Source of the DNA: Linanthus parryae
Lineage: Eukaryota > Streptophyta > Magnoliopsida > Ericales > Polemoniaceae
Reading direction: 5' to 3'
Assembly: GCA_023055425.1 (NCBI GenBank)
Contig: JALGPY010000014.1
Span: forward strand, 14,964,501-15,028,500
Length of the DNA stretch: 64,000 bases
How positions within the stretch are numbered: position 1 is the first letter of the stretch; each line of letters starts with the position of its first letter. Shown piece by piece: positions 21,419-33,220 of this stretch. The translations under genes and the position numbers were made by a program. Under the pieces are notes generated by a model, which did not search any database, was not told the origin of the DNA, and saw only the letters and a program-made list of their open reading frames with translations.

Positions 21419-22426
21419 GTGTGTACAAGAAATTTTGTGGGAGTTCTATTGCGTTTCTAGTCTTGTATGTGGATGACATACTGCTCATTGGAAACGACAT
21501 TCCTATGCTGCAATCCGTGAAAGATTGGCTTGGCAAGTGTTTCGCAATGAAGGACTTAGGGGATGCAGCTTATATAATGGGTATCAAGATCTATAGAGAT
21601 AGATCGAGAAAGCTGCTCGGCCTAAACCAAAGTACATACATAGACAAGGTGTTGAAATGGTTCAACATGCAGGATTCCAAGAAAGGATTCCTGCCGATGT
21701 CGCATGGAATCACCCTCTCGAATGATGATTGTCCTTCCAATCAGATTGAGAAGGACCGCATGAGTAAGATCATGTATGCGTCGACCATAGGATCTATCAT
21801 GTATGCCATGTTGTGTACTAGACTAGATGTGTCATACGCATTAAGTATGGCAAGCAGATACAAGTCCAATCCGGGTAAGAGTCACTAGATTGTTGTCAAG
21901 AACATCCTGAAGTACTTGAGAAGGACTAAGGATGCGATCTTGATATTCGGAGGTGAGTAAGAACTAAACGTAATTGGTTACACTAATGCAAGCTTCCAAA
22001 CCGACAAGGGTTTGCCTGAATGGAGGAGCTGTGAGCTGGAAGAGTTCCAAGCAAGAGACAGTTAGTGATTCTACAACAGAGGCTGAGTACATTGCTGCTT
22101 CAAGCGCAGCAAAAGAGGTTGTTTGGATAAAGAAGTTTATCACTCAGCTTGGTGTGGTTCCTAGCATCGTGGATCCCATCACGTTGTATTGTGACAACAA
22201 TGGAGCGATCGCACAAGCCAAGGAACCCAGGTCACACCAAAATACAAAGTATGTACTTAGGAGATTCCATCTAGTTCGAGACATAGTCGATCGAGGAGAT
22301 GTGAAGATATGCAAGATTCCAACGGATGACAATTCGTCAGATCCGCTCACTAAGCACTTGGTTCAGCGAAAGCATGAAGGGGACACTAGGGCTATTGGCA
22401 TAAGGGATGCACCAGATTGGTTGTAG
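21419..22426 (+). pseudogene. Copia element 2, RT C-terminus and RNase H fragment
   Basis: Picks up abruptly in RT at a VYKKFCGSS segment with LYVDDILLIGND and runs through RNase H (DSTTEAEYIAASSAAKE, LYCDNNGAIAQAKEP) to a stop at 22426. Frame is lost near 21888 and 22000. It belongs to the same family as the minus-strand copia at 36060-47052. The preceding 3.5 kb belongs to a different copia family. Confidence 0.85.
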
Positions 22427-22439
22427 TGCAAGTGGGAGA

Positions 22440-22565
22440 CTGTTGGTTTTGGATGCCATAGAGGCAATCTATTTAGTATGAACTTTATTTGCTTGAATAA
22501 ATTCATTGTATTATTTATGGAGATATTTAATATAATGAAATCCTTAGATGCAAATGTGTTGTTAT
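22440..22565 (+). repeat. Truncated 3' LTR start of copia element 2
   Basis: TGTTGGTTTTGGATGCC follows a polypurine tract (GCAAGTGGGAGAC). It is similar to the LTR starts at 36027 and 51187 read on the minus strand. Cut after about 126 bp by the start of duplication unit 2. Confidence 0.75.
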
Positions 22566-22696
22566 CTTAAATATCTCTAGTTGCAATTGTTCTCTATTTT
22601 TTCTCATTCTGTTTAGATTGTAGAAAGGCTATTTATATACAAGTATGTCATTTTTCCAGAATTGTTGAGTGCTTGAACTCATTTTAGTTTCTAAAA
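22566..22696 (+). repeat. Partial 5' LTR of nonautonomous copia, copy 2
   Basis: Matches 13735-13868 of copy 1. The first part of the LTR is lost at the duplication junction. A TGGTATCAGAGC primer site follows at 22700. Confidence 0.78.
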
Positions 22697-22778
22697 TTCT
22701 GGTATCAGAGCTCCCACTGGGCCTGAGAAAATAAAACATTCAAAGCAGCGTCTTTGAGGGTTGTGCAGCAGCCAAAAG

Positions 22779-23427
22779 ATGACATCCGAAGGAAGTTTTA
22801 TGTAGGCTGCCATTCCACGTTTGATGGTCATTATGACCATTGGAGCATGTTAATGGAGAACTTCCTGCGATTAAAGGACCTTTGAGGGCTAATCGAGACC
22901 GGATATGTTGAGCCCGGCAGTGGAGTGACGCAAACAGAAGAAGACACTGCAGGATTTGAAGCTGAAAGATTTGAAAGTCAAAAATTACCTCTTTGAAGCC
23001 ATCGATCGGACAATACTGGAGACGATCTCGTGAAAGACACTTCCAAGGAGACATGGGATGCTATGAAAAAGAAGTACGAATGGAGTCCTAGGGTTAGGAG
23101 GTCACACCTACAAGCTCTCCGCAGAGAGTTTGAAACCCTAGAGATGAAGGTAGGAAAAGGAGTATCTGATTACTTCTCAGAGTGTTGTATGTGGCCAACA
23201 AGATGAGAACATATGGAGAGATGATGCAAGATGTCACAGTAGTGGAGAGAATTCTTCGATCCTTAAGTGAGAAGTTCAACTATGTTGTTTGCACGATTGA
23301 GGAGTCCAAGGATATCGATCAAATGTCGATCGATGAACTTCAGAGTTCTCTGATTGTCCATGAGCAGAAGTTTCACCTACACACTGGAGAGGACCAAGCA
23401 CTCAAGATAACAACCGAAAACAAATAA
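22779..23427 (+). pseudogene. Copia gag (UBN2-type), copy 2
   Basis: Duplicate of 13951-14601 with point differences and its own frame breaks, ending at the same gag-to-RT deletion junction. The shared junction shows both copies descend from one deleted element. Confidence 0.8.
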
Positions 23428-24407
23428 AGGGAGGTAAGATTCTCATTGTCAGGTTATATGTAGATGAGTTACTCTTTACTGGGTATGATGAGTTCATGTT
23501 TGCTGAATTCAAAGCTTCAATGTTAAGAGAATTTTATATGACTGATTTAGGGAGCATGAGGTACATTCTTGGTATAGAAGTGTTGTAGCAATCAGAAGGA
23601 ATTTATATTTGCCAAAGAAAGTATGCATTAGAGGTATTGAAGAGGTTCTTAGTGGAGAATTGCAATTCAGTTCACAATCTAATATTTTCGTTTGTAAACT
23701 CTCCAAAAATGAGAATGGTGTTTATGTGGATGAAACACTATTCAAACAAATGGTGAGATGTCTTATGTATCTAACTACTACCGGGCCTGATCTTATGTTT
23801 GCGATAAGTTTGATTAGTAGGTACATGGCGAAACCAACCGAGTTGCACTTGCAGGCAGCCAAAGGACATTGAAGTATTTGAAAGGAACTACAGATCTTGG
23901 AATTTTTTACAAGAAGGGAAGTTGCAAAGTTCTAATTGATTATACCGATAGCGACTATGCTAGAGACTTGAATGACAGAAAGAGCACATCAGGTTATGCC
24001 TTCATGTTGGGATAAGGAGTTATTGCGTGGTCTTCAAGAAAACAGCCTATCGCTAAACTCTCAACAACCGAAGCAGAATTCGTTGTTGCTGCTGGTTGTG
24101 CTAGCCAAGCTGTTTGGGTGAGGAGGATACTTGAAAAATTGAGCTCATAAGAGGAGTGCACTACAATATTTTGTGATAGTAGTTCCACAATCAAACTATC
24201 AAAGAACCATGTGTTACATGGTAGGAGTTAACACATTGATGTTCGTTTCCACTTTCTTCGTGTCTCACGCGAAAGGAAGTTGTTAAATCGGTATTCTGTG
24301 GAACACAAGATCAGATAGCAGGCGTGATGACAAAGCCCCTCACCGAGAATGCATTTCAAAGGATCCGAATACAATTGGGTGTTTGCCAAATTCCTGAATT
24401 AAACTAG
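23428..24407 (+). pseudogene. Copia RT C-terminus and RNase H, copy 2
   Basis: Duplicate of 14602-15576, with a YVDELLFTGYD box and STTEAEFVVAA in RNase H, broken by stops and shifts. Confidence 0.8.
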
Positions 24408-24438
24408 TCATGGCAGGGAACTAGTTTAAGGGAGGGAA

Positions 24439-24648
24439 TAACTGAAAGTAAAGGCTTTTGTTGAGGTCATTGCTATTGCTTCAGTTATTATATTTTAGTT
24501 TGAGTTAGTCTTGGTCTTCAGGATCTATTAGTTTCCTTGATTCTTGTTTCTAGTTGCAACTGTTCTCTATTTTTCTCGTTCTGTTAGATTGTAGAAAGGC
24601 TATATATATGCCTAGGTTGATCAATAACAAGTATGTCATTTTTCCAGA
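24439..24648 (+). repeat. 3' LTR of copia copy 2, end-truncated
   Basis: Starts TAACTGAAAGTAAAGG (first G lost) and is cut at TTTTTCCAGA exactly as in copy 1. Confidence 0.78.
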
Positions 24649-25915
24649 TATATGGTAGGCATGTATGCGGATAAATGTTTTTCATCCCTTGTACATCACT
24701 TTACAAGGGATGGATGATCCTCGAGGTAAAGGCCGTGAGGTTATCCGCATTGCCAGAATGCTAGGTTTGTTATCATATTCTTTCAAGTGATTAGCCAATT
24801 CACAATTATGAACAACTACTGTTAGGTGGAATTATAAATGTTGTCCAATTGAATAAATATAAACGCACTCCAATCAACAGATATATGGTAGTCATGTAGT
24901 ATAAGCAAAGCACCGTCATTTATTTGAAATTTGACGTTAAGAGATCTTAACAATCTTCACTACAGAAACAGTCGGATTCAGCTTGTGCATACTTGAAGTT
25001 GATCCTGTCTGCTTGACGGAATGGGTTTCCGCCATTCAGCAAGCAATTCTCTCCGATCGATCTTAGACTTTAATGTTAATGGTAACTGAATCTCAGGGAG
25101 TTTATTATAGGCGTTTACCAATTTTGAGAATGTAGCTCCTAGCATTTTTGTAGAGATGTGGTTTGATAATTCGCAACAGATGATTAAATGTAGGATTCAT
25201 CTTAAAAATTAAGTTTTAGTATCTGTGGATGTAGATTATTTGCTTCATGCACCTGCCAGCAAAGACTAGACTGGATTAGACTACAAGAAACAAAAGCATC
25301 TTAATCAGTGGACTCGGACTACAGCCTGTAGGCACCCTACTGATTACCACTCTGTATCTTGTCTTTCTCCTCATCCTGACTTTTACCACCAATCACTGCA
25401 TCACTTTGACCCGGTGATTTAGACAGCAAAATGAATAATTTTTTTATATAATCTTTTTATAGTGTTGTAGAGTAAAAGTTACTCTATAACAGGGTGAAAA
25501 AATTATCAAAAAATCGCATCATTTTGCAATCCAAATTACCCGGTAAAAATGACACATATACGAATCAACAGTCAAGTTGGGGAGAAAGAGAAGAGACAGA
25601 GTGGTATATGTCAAACCATGATATTTTATGTTAGCAAATCATTCAATATATACAAACATTGGGGCAGTTGACATTTGGAAAATGATCACGCGAATAAATG
25701 AGAAACCATTATGTTAGCGAGTCATTTATTATATACAACTTGGAGCAGTTGACATTTAAAAAATGATCGTGTCAGGAAAACGAGCAAGTCTCCATTATGT
25801 TAGCTAATAATATATAATTAGTTTATTAGTACAAAAATTTGGGGGAGTTAACATTCGAATGATGATCATGGTGGAGGGAAGGGAACACCTCAAAAGCATA
25901 TTTCTAAAACACCTA
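24649..25915. repeat. Segmental duplication unit 2, noncoding part
   Basis: Collinear with 15815-17110. It includes the duplicated two-stem inverted repeat (24665-24750), a diverged copy of the small MITE (about 25400-25555) and the degenerate repeats of about 90-95 bp (about 25625-25880). No gene seen. Confidence 0.75.
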
Positions 25916-25920
25916 ATTAG

Positions 25921-27179
25921 TGTTAGAAAATGTCATATTTTCATGGTATAATTCATAGAGAAAATGAGAAAATGAAGTAAGATTTGGTAGCTTAAAGAAG
26001 CTTGAAACCAAGGAGGAAATTAGTCCCACATTGGTACTCACAAGGTGGGTAGGTGGCTTTATATGGTTTCACACACATGGGTAGTGTATAACTACTAAGG
26101 CGTGTGGAGGACCATGGTGTTCTTGTGTGCCTCGCGTACACACACACGCTCGCCGCCGCCTCGCCTCACCTCGGGTCGGGTCGAAGGGCGATTTGGGCGA
26201 AATGTCTCGGCGTCTCGCGTCCGCGAGGCGACCTGGCGCGAGAGTATAGATCAGTTTTGGATCATTACTCACCGGTTTAATGTTTTAATTAATGGGTGAT
26301 TTAATAGTGATTTAAAACGGTTTTGACAGCATTTAATGGGGATTAAAAAGTGAGATAATTGCATCAGTTTATATACCAAAACTGACCGATGCATTGTCTC
26401 TGGCCTGCAATTGTTTTGCTTCGAGTATTCTCTCTGTCTCTCTCCCCAAAAAAAATCAGCGCGTGCAGTGGTGTTCTTGGCGAACTGAGGTGCTGATCGC
26501 TGTTGATTTTCGACGTTTATGTGACGACGAAGATCGGAGCTGTTTTATCCTGGAAGAATCATCGCCGGTATCCCAACACAGTGTAAGTGGGGGCGATTAT
26601 CTCTTCAAGAACAGTCAGGCCTTCTCGCAAGTCCTGACGACTCAGCTGTTTTTCCCAAAATACTATTATAGCGTGGATTAGAGGTATGTCTAATCTGCTT
26701 TATTTTAATCAGTTTCTAATATGTGTACTGTTTACCTTCATGTTTTGTTACCTGCGTTTCTTGGGTCATGTATTGCTAAATAAATTGGCATGTCTGATAA
26801 TTTTAAATCCGCGCGTGCAGTGGTGTTCTTGGCGAACTGAGGTGCCGATCGCTGTTGATTTTCGACGTTGATGTGACGACGAAGATCGGAGTTGTTTTAT
26901 CCTGGAAGAATCATCGCCTGTATCCCAACACAGTGTAAGTGGGGGCGATTATCTCTTCAAGAACAGTCAGGCCTTCTCGCCATACCTGACGACTCAGCTT
27001 TTTTTCCCAAAATACTATTATAGCGTGGATTAGAGATATGTCTAATCTGCTTTATTTTAATCAGTTTCTTATATGTGTACTGTTTACCTTTATGTTTTGT
27101 TACCTGCGTTTCTTGGGCCATGTACTGTTAAATAAATTGGCATGTCTAAAATTGATAATTTTAGTGTTTAGATCCAACA
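25921..27179 (+). mobile_element. Solo LTR (1,259 bp) with 5-bp target duplication
   Basis: TGTTAGAAAATG at the left, GATCCAACA at the right, flanked by ATTAG (25916-25920 and 27180-27184). The paralogous site in unit 1 (about 17115, CCTAATTAGCTATATAC) is empty, which proves insertion. An internal tandem duplication with a 353-bp period starts at about 26459 and 26812. Orientation is inferred from the TG/CA ends and a TATA-like TTATATACC at about 26370. Confidence 0.88.
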
Positions 27180-27376
27180 ATTAGTTATATACAACTTGGT
27201 GTGTTTTGCAGGCAGAGGTTGCAATTTGTGGATCTCAAAGCTCATGATCCCTTACTACTAAGCTTAGATAAGTGATATTGTTTCCTCTTTTAATAGCTAG
27301 TATTTGGAAGGCAAGAAGATGTGCCTTCAAGTCTTTTTTTTTTTGTCGACGCCTCAAATTGCAAATATATTATCTG

Positions 27377-27565
27377 TAGGGCTGTAAACGAACCAAACCG
27401 TTCGTGAACAGCTCGTGTTCGGTTCGGTAAAAGTTCGTTCGTGTTTGGTTCGACTTATTAATTAAACAAACTCAAACATGAAAATGTGTTCGTTTGCTAA
27501 ACGAGCCGAACACGAGCCGAACAAAGAGCTCGTTTGTTAGTGTTCGCGAACAAGTTATAATAGCT

Positions 27566-27597
<32 letters not shown>

Positions 27598-28102
27598 TAG
27601 AAATAATTGAACTATTTTCTCTCCTGTATGAGTAATTTCTTAAAATCAGTCATAATCAATGTAGAGTCTATATTTTAATAGAAGTTTGACATCTTAATTA
27701 GGTTTCCAAAAGATAGTTCTTTAATTTATAATACCATAAATATTTACTATATAAGAATAAAACTGGATGATTTGATCTTTTCATTAGAACAATTAAAGCA
27801 TATATCTATAATAATGCATTTTATGTTATTTTTTCCTTAATACAATCATTTTATCTTAAGTAATAGTATGTGATATCTTAATTCAACAATTATATATTAT
27901 AAAATACAAGTTCGTCGAGCCGAATTTGAGCCCATAAACGAGCCACGAGCCGAACAACGAACAACTCGAGCGCTAAACGCCGAACTCAAACAAGATTTTT
28001 CTGTTCGACTCGAGTTCGTGTTCGACTCGTTTAGCAGCCAAGTTAAACGAACCAAACTCAAACAAGCGATATTCAGTTCGATTCAGCTCGTTTACAGTCC
28101 TA
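27377..28102. mobile_element. hAT-like nonautonomous element (726 bp)
   Basis: Ends TAGGGCTGTAAACGAACC and, inverted, TAGGACTGTAAACGAGCT. Flanks ATTATCTG and ACTATCTG form an 8-bp target duplication with one mismatch. The site is uninterrupted at about 12470 and 17295. The termini are rich in repeated TTCG/CGAA words, and there is no transposase. Confidence 0.82.
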
Positions 28103-29072
28103 ACTATCTGCCAGATAAACAACTTCCGACGACAATAGAATACTTCTCGGAACCCTCCTCGTGGTTGGTGTAATAGCAAAATAATCAATGCGAGATGACG
28201 ACGCGGTTGTACATCTTTTAAGTGTCAAGGGCCAAGTTGATCACAAAATTGGCACCAACTGATACAAAGAAAGGCACTTGGGCACGTACAAAGGGTGAGT
28301 GACTCTTTATCTCCCACAAAAGCCTCGCAGCTAAACCCTTGGGCTGTACTATCTATACATAAACAATCTAGCTAAGCGATTCATGCAGATGATTTAAATT
28401 CTTTTACTACGATTCTCCAACTGTCCTACATAATTAAAAACAACATTTCTTTTACAAAACTGAACATAAGATGTCAATGATTCAATCCTTCAAACATCAA
28501 ACTATTATATTGTGGAAATGGCAAATTCGTCAAAATGACTGAGGAGTGACATGAGCCACTCAAATTCATATGTGCATATTTGGCTTAAGCTTCTTGAACT
28601 TGGGAAAAGATTGTGGATGCTAAGAAGATGCCAGAAAAACACGTACCTTGATAAGTAGCTAAGAAGGCAACTGCTTTCCCACCTGAGAAGTAATATGACC
28701 TTTAACCTGCATTAACCAGAGATCACATTTGTTTTCAGATTACCAAAAGGTTACCGAAAGGCAGAATAGCATAAAAGACAAGGACATCAAATTGGAGGAT
28801 TTTCTTTTTTCAATGTTCGAAGATTAAGGGTGCACCTTGGGCTGGCTGAACCCAAGCAACCCGAACCCAGCCCGATTTAGAATTGGATTTGGGCACATGT
28901 TTTTAGTAACATGGACGAGCCTGGACAAAAATTCCAAACCCGATTTGTAATTAGGATAGGGCTTGGGTACAAATATAAAATGACGGAGTACACTGAATTG
29001 CTCGATTTTGTATAAGCACTAGCAAAATATATTAAATTTAGAGCGAATTAGATAGCATGTTTGAAATGATTC
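28103..29072. other. Intergenic: DC1-upstream-like block then unassigned sequence
   Basis: 28103-28390 repeats the DC1 gene upstream block of 12470-12960. From there on no gene is supported. One possible 36-bp minus-strand exon with matching splice borders lies at 28647-28682. From about 28830 the sequence contains repeated GGGCT/AGCCC words. Confidence 0.5.
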
Positions 29073-29357
29073 CAGGGCCGTCTCTACCATTATGCCAACT
29101 TACGGCTTGCTTAGGGCCCCAATAACAGGAGGGGCCCAATTTCCATGAACAATGAGGGTGATATAAGTAAATTCACATACATATAGTATGATTCACACGT
29201 TTGAATCACAATCAAAATATGTTCTTTAGATAACAAAACCGAATACTTCTACTTTCTTAATAAAATAGTATTTGATTCCGCTATACATATTTTCTTTCAA
29301 AAAGAGGGTCCGGGGAGTTGGAATCGCCTTGGGCCTCCGGAAACCTAGAGACGGGCA
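29073..29357. mobile_element. MITE-like element (about 285 bp)
   Basis: Left end AGGGCCGTCTCTACC; inverted right end TTGCCCGTCTCTAGG. Short imperfect inverted repeat with the GTCTCTA core; target duplication not resolved. Confidence 0.5.
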
Positions 29358-29739
29358 ATCTACTACTTAACTTTTAGGTATAGTTGATTTGTGAATGTCT
29401 AAGTGTATTTTTTAACCTTAAATAATGCGAACTTCCTATCTCGTCCTCTATATTTCACTACTGCAATTGTAAGAACTGGGTCAATTTTAATAAAGCTTAG
29501 GTTGTGAAAAAAGTTAAATTTATTTAATTTATACGGACTAGCGCCCGAATTCAGCCTGAACTCATAACTATGAATTTGGGCTCTAGGCTGATGATCCAAA
29601 CTCTGGCTTGGGCTAGGACTGTGGTGTCTACCCGTCCAGCCCGCCCAAGTTGCAGTCCCATCCAAAATCGCCAAAACAACACCTAATCCATGTGGTTGAC
29701 CCGAGTGTTGGGGAGAGAGGCTTGCTATGTTAACGTGGT

Positions 29740-31135
29740 CCTAACGAAGTTCTTCAAGTCTCAGTGATAATTTTAACTTCGTCCTCAGAGATGCACGTTA
29801 GGTGAACCATGAACTTGCAATCTGACAATAGAAAGGCAAACCTGTCGCCAAAGGTCTCCTGCTAGCCAAAAATAATACATTTGGGAAGGTCTTTACTGAT
29901 GCAACCAAAGTGAGACTGCAACGGTGAGGATGATATCTAAAGAAGCGCTCAAATTTAATATACGCTTTCCGTGGGCATCTAGCATGAATAGATTGGTCAC
30001 AACCACGCAGTGATAGAACCACTTGGGGTTTTCATATCTTCTTCACAGATCCTATGTTAACTGGACTCGGGTGCGGGTGTCATGTCGGGTGTGGATCTAA
30101 GGATCGGATTTGCCTAATTGTTAAAAATTAGGATTCGGGGACTCGGCTAAAAAGTACCCAAATTTTGGACACGGGTGCGGGGATATGTCATACTTTTCTG
30201 TTTTTTTGTTTGTCTGTGTAGGTCATTCATCCAATTTAGTCCTGGTAAGAGGTTCAATGACATTTTCTATCATTTCAAGGATCATTTTGAAATAAAAAAT
30301 GTGTTTAAGGGGCTTTTTATCAATAAATTGTGTTTTTTGGGCTTTAAATTAAGAATAGCAGTGGGCCTAATAATATATTGTACACTTGGGCCTTCTTTAA
30401 GTTTGAAAACAGGAGAAGCCCAAATCCACTTGAGCACATAAACATAACTGAAAGAGAAATTAGGTTGTGTCTTGGTATTGACGGCTGAACGACGACGACA
30501 ACCAGTTGCAGAGAAACAACGAAACTGCGGAGGAAGTTCGACGGTTCAAAGCGAAGGGAGGTTGAAGGAGGAACGCATCGAAGTTTGAGCCGCGTCCAAC
30601 ATGAAATCGGCCGGATCGACGCGGATACCATACCCGCACCCGGATCGGGTCGTATCGACCCGGGTACTTTGACGAATTTGCCGAGTCCAGGTAACGTAGC
30701 ACAGATCTCACAAATGTACTCTTCAACAACTTCAATTGTTGAATATGTTAATGAAAAAACATGTTTACCATATTCGTGTCTAAGTGTTCTGGGCAGCAGA
30801 GCACAATATGTATCAATTGTAAACGCACAAGGGGTGCATCTAATAAACCCCCTAGCAAAAAAAAATGATTGCTAGCATTCATTACAGCAAGTTAAGGTTT
30901 TCAGAAAGCTGCTCTTCAGAATATGAGTATGAGCTTCATGCTTGAGAAAGTGAGGTAGGTCAACACCTGTTTGAGAAGCTTACCATTATAGAGAAACTGA
31001 AAGAGGAGCCCTATAGTACTTTTTATCCACGTGGTAGGTTGGCCATAGAGGAGAACAATGAGGATGGACAATGAATTATGCAGTAACCGCATCAGTAACA
31101 CGTGTATTCATCTTCATCTATAATTATAGCAAGTC
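29740..31135 (-). pseudogene. DC1-domain protein pseudogene C, split by a hAT-like element
   Basis: Minus-strand relic of a DC1 exon 2, aligning with 8139-8800 of gene A. The C-terminal module with CDQSIHARC lies at about 29960-30000, and upstream modules at about 30700-31060. Many frame breaks. The hAT-like element at 30052-30699 separates the two halves. Exon 1 is not found to the right, so the relic is also 5' truncated. Confidence 0.8.
30052..30699. mobile_element. hAT-like nonautonomous element (648 bp)
   Basis: Ends CTATGTTAACTGGACTCGG and, inverted, CTACGTTACCTGGACTCGG. Flanked by a perfect 8-bp duplication CACAGATC (30044-30051 and 30700-30707). The termini carry GGGTGCGGGT-type words. 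No transposase frame. Confidence 0.85.
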
Positions 31136-32129
31136 CGCAGGCAGAATATGCGCATGTTGTCTACAGGGTAAACGGGTGGTGAAATGTGTGTTTCATTTCA
31201 TATCTCTGACTCAACGTACATCTGATGTCTATTGAAAAATGGCAATTGTAACTGTTAAGGAGGGGTTCAACCTCTAAATGAGAGATAGGGAGTTAGCCAG
31301 AAGAACCGGCATCACCACCATTAAACTAAGTGGACCCTCAGATTTAAGCCAATTTGCATACTCGGTGGAGCCTCTAAATCCAAATAGAGATGAACGCAAA
31401 CCAAGCCATTATGTTCATCATGATATCAATTGTCTCATCATTCTCAACATCTAGACATGTGTATATCAGGGGGTTTTGGTGGCTCACTAATTGGTAACGG
31501 GCAACTAATCTTAGCTACACATGCTTGTTGCTTTATATGCTCCCTCTCATTTAGATTCTTGAGTAACCCTTGATAAGCAATATTGCGATCAAGAGATGTA
31601 ACTTGTCCGTGAGAGCGGTCGTATCCAACCCCTTCCTCATTGGTTATTACGCATTCCCCCAATAAACAAGAACCGATTAACCATAGTATCTTCAATGTTG
31701 TAATATGGACTTAGTATTATATGTGAATTTCAAAATACAACGAAAGCATACATTCAACTTCCTTCACTCAACAAAAATTAATTGAAATATACAGTTCAAT
31801 GGTTCAACCTTTTTCAAGCCCCTCTAATCCAATACTGGCTAAACAAGTATGTAATTCCACCAATTTATTCAGTTTTGCAAATAATCTCCGATTAACATAA
31901 ACAGGGCCTAGAACAAGATCAGAAGAAGCGGCATTTACCTGCTCAACTAGTCTAAGTACACAAAGCGGTTGCAATTCCAATTTACTCGGTGGGGTGACCA
32001 GAATAGGTAGAATCTATCACTACTTCGGCTCTCTATCCCGTAAACAAGCACGAAAATTTGAACAATTTCGGAGTTAGCTGCAAGAGAGAGGAACAACCTA
32101 GGGTTTCTGGTACAGACGAAGGAGATAGA
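31136..32129. other. Intergenic, no recognisable gene
   Basis: An 83-codon minus frame at 31444-31695 has no domain I recognise and no supporting structure. Nothing else stands out. Confidence 0.5.
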
Positions 32130-32134
32130 GTGAC

Positions 32135-32385
32135 CGAGAGAGAGTGAGAGACATGCCTTACTACTCTCGCCGGACTACGGCGAGGTACCGTCGGGTTCGT
32201 CGCCGGCATTACAGAGAGTGACAGAGTGAGGGGAATGACGGAAAACAAGAGGGGCTCTTTGTGTACTTTTGTGGATTTGGGTTTACATTTGTTGGTAAAA
32301 TATACTTTCAAACCCCCTAGGGTTTGATTCAGAGACACTCTCACGCCTTCCAGTTAGGGAAATTACACTTCCCCCATTTTAGGGT
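32135..32385. repeat. Direct repeat, left copy (about 250 bp)
   Basis: Nearly identical to 32938-33190, starting AGAGTGACCGAGAGAGAGTG. The two copies flank the ORF1 fragment. Confidence 0.8.
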
Positions 32386-32405
32386 TTATTGGACTGTGGG
32401 TTGTC

Positions 32406-32930
32406 ATGGCCTCCTCGACCAGTAACAAGACTTACCAGGAAAAAGTCTTGGAGGAATTACAGGCTATGAAACTGAACGAGTTTGAAGATGATGAAATAAC
32501 CATCTCTGACTTCTCAATGGGGGTTGGGGAAGAGTTATGCAAACGAACCCTCTTCGGGAAGATCTGGACGATAAATCACATCAATGCAGTACGGGTCGAG
32601 AAAGTGATGAACGTGGTCTGGAATGAGCCGAAAGGTTTCCAGGTAAATCCGCTCAGAGACGGATTTTTTCAGTTTATCTTCGGTTCTCCGGAGGAAGCTA
32701 GAGGGTGTACTTGGGACAACCATGGCTCATCAACAATAGTCTGGTTGTTCTGAGAACCTGGGCCGAATGTGAAGATATGAAGATGGCGGAGTACACTAAT
32801 GGCGTTTTCTATATTCAGGTTTGGGGTCTGCCCCAGATGCACCTGTGATGGAAGCTGGGACGGACATCGGAAAGGCTATTGGAGGACTTATTGATGTTGT
32901 GGTTCCCAATCGTGGAATTTAAAACACTAC
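32406..32930 (+). pseudogene. LINE-type ORF1 N-terminus (DUF4283-like), truncated
   Basis: ATG at 32406 begins a frame with ELCKRTLFGKIWT and a following Phe/Val-rich segment (FFQFIFGSPEEA), the pattern of the DUF4283 nucleic-acid-binding region of plant LINE ORF1 proteins and related retroelement-derived genes. A frameshift near 32710 moves the expected VVLRTWAEC segment to another frame, and further damage follows (QVWGLPQMH then a stop). No endonuclease or reverse transcriptase follows. Confidence 0.65.
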
Positions 32931-32937
32931 TAGAAAT

Positions 32938-33190
32938 AGAGTGACCGAGAGAGAGTGAGAGACATGCCTTACTACTCTCGCCGGACTACGGCGAGGTACC
33001 GTCGGGTCCGTCGCCGGCATTACAGAGAGTGACAGAGTGAGGGGAATGACGGAAAACAAGAGGGGTTCTTTGTGTACTTTTATGGATTTGGGTTTACATT
33101 TATTGGTAAAATATACTTTCAAACCCCCTAGGGTTTGATTCAGAGACACTCTCACGCCTTCCAGTTAGGGAAATTATACTTTCCCCCATT
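32938..33190. repeat. Direct repeat, right copy (about 250 bp)
   Basis: Second copy of 32135-32385 with only a few point differences, so the duplication is recent relative to the surrounding relics. Confidence 0.8.
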
Positions 33191-33220
33191 ATATGTTCCA
33201 AACTGCAAGACCCTACTAGG

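Noticed and set aside
31444..31695. 83-codon minus-strand ORF
   Set aside because: No recognisable motif, no splice or promoter context; kept only as a note in the intergenic entry.
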